Positions 63,390-64,000 of a stretch of 64,000 nucleotides of DNA are shown here, one piece after another. Both the position numbers and the translations under genes were made by a program. The notes under the pieces were generated by a model that saw only the letters and a program-made list of their open reading frames with translations, did not search any database and was not told where the DNA came from. Position 1 is the first letter of the stretch, and each line of letters begins with the position of its first letter. Source of the stretch: a bacterium (GTDB taxonomy: Bacteria > SZUA-182 > DTGQ01); assembly GCA_040755755.1 (NCBI GenBank), contig JBFLZW010000049.1:1-64000 (forward strand). The letters are read 5' to 3'.

Positions 63390-64000
63390 TGCTGCTCCTC
63401 AGACTGCCGGACGGCTGAAAAAGCCGGTTCCGTTCTTTCACCACAATGGTGTGCGGGCAAGAAACGGTCCACATCTCTTGCCGATTCCATCCATTTTTTA
63501 ATATATTCCTGATTCTCTCTACCAATATCGATAAATTCCAGACCCACATCATACGGCAGGCTGTGGCGGCCATAGATTTCCTGAGTCCAGGTTACCTTTC
63601 CCAAAACCGGAATCGGAGGGGAATCATCCGGCAATTTCACAAACAGTTTCATGAATTGATCTGGCGAAATATATTTTTGACAGGACAAGCGAAGGCCGCT
63701 GGCGCTGATATCCCTGGCTATCAGCATCTCGGTTTGGGGTATGCGGTAAACTTCAACCGATGCCGCCAGTTGCCGGCGCGATTCTCTTCTCTCCAGCGGC
63801 AGCCGCACTATAAAGGATGCCCCCTTTTCACGCCCGGCAACAACCTCCACACTCCCGCCATTCAGGGCAATGAAGTGCTCGACAATCGACAATCCCAGCC
63901 CCAGTCCCCTCTTATTTCCGGAAGTCATAAAAGGGGTGAATATGGTATCCCTGATTTTCTCGGAGATGCCCTTGCCGGTGTCGCGCACGGAAATTTTCAC
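63386..64000 (-). CDS. Histidine kinase with C-terminal PilZ domain, 5' end outside the window
   Basis: The visible 204 codons start inside an ATPase domain with ISVRDTGKGISEKI and SGNKRGLGLGLSIVEHFI. A PilZ domain follows (about 73-175 of the visible part) with RRESRR and DISASGLRLSC, the RxxxR and D/NxSxxG c-di-GMP motifs. Kinases ending in PilZ are uncommon. It lies four bases overlapping with the HD-GYP regulator downstream, suggesting a module in which c-di-GMP binding feeds back on the kinase that controls its breakdown. The sensor part is cut off at position 64000. Confidence 0.88.
   Translation of the reverse strand: MKISVRDTGKGISEKIRDTIFTPFMTSGNKRGLGLGLSIVEHFIALNGGSVEVVAGREKGASFIVRLPLERRESRRQLAASVEVYRIPQTEMLIARDISASGLRLSCQKYISPDQFMKLFVKLPDDSPPIPVLGKVTWTQEIYGRHSLPYDVGLEFIDIGRENQEYIKKWMESARDVDRFLPAHHCGERTEPAFSAVRQSEEQQ

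Overview
The window looks like the chromosome of an anaerobic, diderm (Gram-negative type) bacterium. Two loci for type II secretion (T2SS), an outer-membrane lipoprotein repertoire and several c-di-GMP/two-component proteins imply an outer membrane. A bacterial-type acetyl-CoA synthase cluster implies the Wood-Ljungdahl (reductive acetyl-CoA) pathway. The phylum cannot be fixed from sequence reading alone; a Desulfobacterota-like or deep-branching candidate phylum is possible. No tRNA, rRNA, CRISPR array, prophage or intact insertion sequence was recognised.

Layout. 1-730: left-edge start of a minus-strand gene, a lone MNT nucleotidyltransferase and a decayed HEPN partner. 740-8,560: Wood-Ljungdahl cluster acsE-acsD-acsC-acsA-acsB, closed by a strong hairpin terminator. 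8,600-13,620: DUF2267 protein, class II fumarase (opposite strand), DUF362 protein, a small exported protein and a thioredoxin-reductase-like enzyme. 13,616-16,700: promoter and operon of a polyprenyl diphosphate synthase, ApbE flavin transferase, NusG-II-like protein and Gx transporter, a set associated with extracytosolic flavinylation and quinone chemistry. 16,900-23,195: first T2SS locus, only gspC-D-E-F. 23,192-27,266 (minus): hybrid histidine kinase coupled to a B12-binding radical SAM protein. 27,282-28,505: AT-rich gap with a frame-broken remnant, then a small HTH protein coupled to a coiled-coil membrane protein. 28,700-33,483: two convergent lipoproteins, one a beta-propeller protein and one with a Big2 domain and a nearly perfect internal 1,113-bp duplication.

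33,674-40,191 (minus): housekeeping genes (xerD-like recombinase, metallo-hydrolase, D-aminoacyl-tRNA deacylase, O6-alkylguanine methyltransferase, M20 peptidase, GNAT acetyltransferase, NAD-dependent DNA ligase). 40,225-52,437 (minus): a second, complete T2SS operon gspE-F-G-H-I-J-K-L-M-C-D with a clear promoter. 52,668-55,145: phoR-like kinase and phoB-like regulator. 55,194-62,188: a glycan-assembly cluster (two GT-C-like membrane proteins, methyltransferase, DegT aminotransferase, NDP-sugar epimerase/dehydratase, GT2 transferase). 62,319-64,000: HD-GYP response regulator and a truncated histidine kinase ending in a PilZ domain.

The acs genes supply the methyl transfer and carbonyl steps that make acetyl-CoA. 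The rest of the window is mainly cell-envelope biology: secretion, surface lipoproteins, glycan synthesis and signalling. The least explained parts are the pseudopilin-less gspCDEF cassette beside the flavinylation operon, the self-duplicated Big2 lipoprotein, and the radical SAM/kinase and HTH/coiled-coil pairs.
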